The notes under the pieces are model-generated. The model saw only the letters and a program-made list of their open reading frames with translations. It did not search any database and had not been told where the DNA came from. Positions 6,285-6,975 of a DNA stretch of 6,975 nt are shown here, one piece after another; the stretch's first letter is position 1; every line of letters starts with the position of its first letter. This stretch comes from Bacteroidota bacterium (GTDB taxonomy: Bacteria > Bacteroidota > Bacteroidia > Chitinophagales > Chitinophagaceae). A program made the translations under genes and the position numbers. The stretch spans positions 1-6,975 of the forward strand of contig JAEYVW010000318.1 of the NCBI GenBank assembly GCA_023429365.1. The letters are read 5' to 3'.

Positions 6285-6902
6285 TTACTTATAATCGGTG
6301 ATATTGACTATCTCGTCGCAGAAACTGTATTCCACTTTGTCATTACTGCTCACTACGACCAGACGATCTGAACAATATTCCCGGATCATTGCCTGGTAAA
6401 GTTCCATGCCCGCAGCATCGAGGTTAGTACAGGGTTCATCCAGTAGTACAATAGCCGTATTTGAAAAAACGCATTGCGCCAGTTTTACCCTTTGTTTCAT
6501 CCCCGAAGAATAATAACGGATTTGCTTATCAACAGCTTTTTCCAAACCAAGTGTGGTCATGATCGAGTCGATAGTTATACCTTGTAAAAAGGGCTTGAAG
6601 CCCTGGTGAAATTCGAGAAACTCACGCAATGTCATTTCTTCAACCAATTCGAGATAAGGCGCGCAGATCGAGACGTGTCGAAAAATAGTGTCAATCGAAC
6701 GGGGTGTATCCTGGATGGAGTATTGGATAGTGCCCTCATTCATATGCATGCCGCCACTTAACACCTGTAGGAGTGTGCTCTTACCAGATCCGTTGGGACC
6801 AGTGATAGCATAGGATTTCCCTGATTCAAAACTGTAAGTAAAATGGCGGAATATCCAGTCGCGGTTAAAACGTTTACCGGCATCAGAGAGAGTTATCTTC
6901 AT
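6285..6902 (-). CDS. ABC transporter ATP-binding protein with unusual Q- and H-loops
   Basis: Cytoplasmic ATPase subunit of an ABC transporter. The 205 residues carry Walker A GPNGSGKST (35-43), a degenerate signature SSGMKQR (132-138, for LSGGQ), Walker B AIVLLDEP with catalytic Glu156 (150-157), and a D-loop NLDA (160-163). Two switch residues are not canonical: the Q-loop region reads ICAPYLEL (79-86) with no Gln, and the H-loop region reads VSSNDK with Asn187 where His is usual. The size and single domain resemble CcmA-like or multidrug-type ATPases. The substrate is unknown, and no permease is visible. Start 6902 (MKITLS) is chosen because the sequence just after it aligns with the normal family N-terminus; the upstream in-frame ATG at 6950 would overlap the preceding gene by 68 nt instead of 20. 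The gene is co-directional and probably translationally coupled with that upstream gene, and convergent with the antiporter gene. Confidence 0.88.
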   Translation of the reverse strand: MKITLSDAGKRFNRDWIFRHFTYSFESGKSYAITGPNGSGKSTLLQVLSGGMHMNEGTIQYSIQDTPRSIDTIFRHVSICAPYLELVEEMTLREFLEFHQGFKPFLQGITIDSIMTTLGLEKAVDKQIRYYSSGMKQRVKLAQCVFSNTAIVLLDEPCTNLDAAGMELYQAMIREYCSDRLVVVSSNDKVEYSFCDEIVNITDYK

Positions 6903-6975
6903 CGCCGTTACCTTTTGCAAAACGTTTGATGATGCCCCGGCTGCTTTCATTGATGAAAGTGACGATCTCGTCGCG
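6883..6975 (-). CDS. C-terminal end of an unrecognised gene upstream of the ABC ATPase (cut by window edge)
   Basis: On the minus strand the frame entering at 6975 stays open for 30 residues (beginning RDEIVTFINESSRG, ending DEDNSL) and stops with TGA at 6883-6885. It overlaps the first 20 nt of the ABC ATPase gene in another frame. That arrangement is typical of translationally coupled operon genes and supports both this fragment and the 6902 start. The tail is charged and amphipathic, basic in the middle and acidic at the very end, with no membrane helix, so this piece does not look like the permease end. I cannot assign a family from 30 residues. Confidence 0.55.
   Translation of the reverse strand, partial: RDEIVTFINESSRGIIKRFAKGNGDEDNSL

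Noticed and set aside
6264..6286. Possible bidirectional terminator between the convergent genes
   Set aside because: Only four base pairs form without a bulge and there is no clean U-tract after the stem.
6903..6950. Longer ABC ATPase starting at 6950
   Set aside because: The extra 16 residues do not resemble the family N-terminus and would overlap the upstream gene by 68 nt.
1..6975. Mobile elements, CRISPR, tRNA/rRNA or riboswitch
   Set aside because: No terminal inverted repeats, transposase, spaced direct repeats, tRNA-like cloverleaf or long structured leader was found; the intergenic gaps are all 124 bp or shorter.

Overview
The window looks like chromosomal DNA from a member of the Bacteroidota, possibly Chitinophagaceae; the family-level guess is inference. 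The evidence is promoter-like TAnnTTTG elements (the Bacteroidota -7 box) in several intergenic gaps, no convincing Shine-Dalgarno sequences before any start, a tsaE-alanine dehydrogenase pair, and a long Ald with an N-terminal extension. Base composition and codon use look even throughout. There is no sign of an insertion sequence, phage, CRISPR array, tRNA or rRNA.

Layout. Positions 1-1669 on the minus strand hold the first 556 codons of a copper-type P1B ATPase (copA); its C-terminal part lies beyond the left edge. A 124-bp divergent region (1670-1793) separates it from tsaE (1794-2216, plus strand), the ATPase of the tRNA t6A synthesis complex. The divergent region has a -7-like box for each direction and a 5-bp dyad abutting the copA box. 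tsaE is followed after 43 bp by alanine dehydrogenase (2260-3480). A small, unrecognised gene for a secreted protein (3564-3911) comes next, and its C-terminal end may be broken. Then comes a 745-residue CPA2-family cation:proton antiporter (4006-6243) with an extra four-helix membrane block and two tandem RCK_C domains. A 41-bp gap separates it from a convergent minus-strand ABC transporter ATPase (6285-6902), which overlaps the end of another minus-strand gene cut by the right edge (6883-6975).

How the genes relate. Most are housekeeping or homeostasis genes: metal export, tRNA modification, alanine/pyruvate interconversion and monovalent cation balance. tsaE and ald may share a transcript, but ald also has its own promoter-like box. 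The other plus-strand genes are spaced 83-94 bp apart and each has its own, weaker box, so one long operon is not clearly supported. I see no dedicated new defence or biosynthetic system. The points worth a second look are the possible leaderless starts of tsaE and the small secreted gene, the dyad at the copA promoter, the antiporter architecture, and the non-canonical Q- and H-loops of the ABC ATPase.
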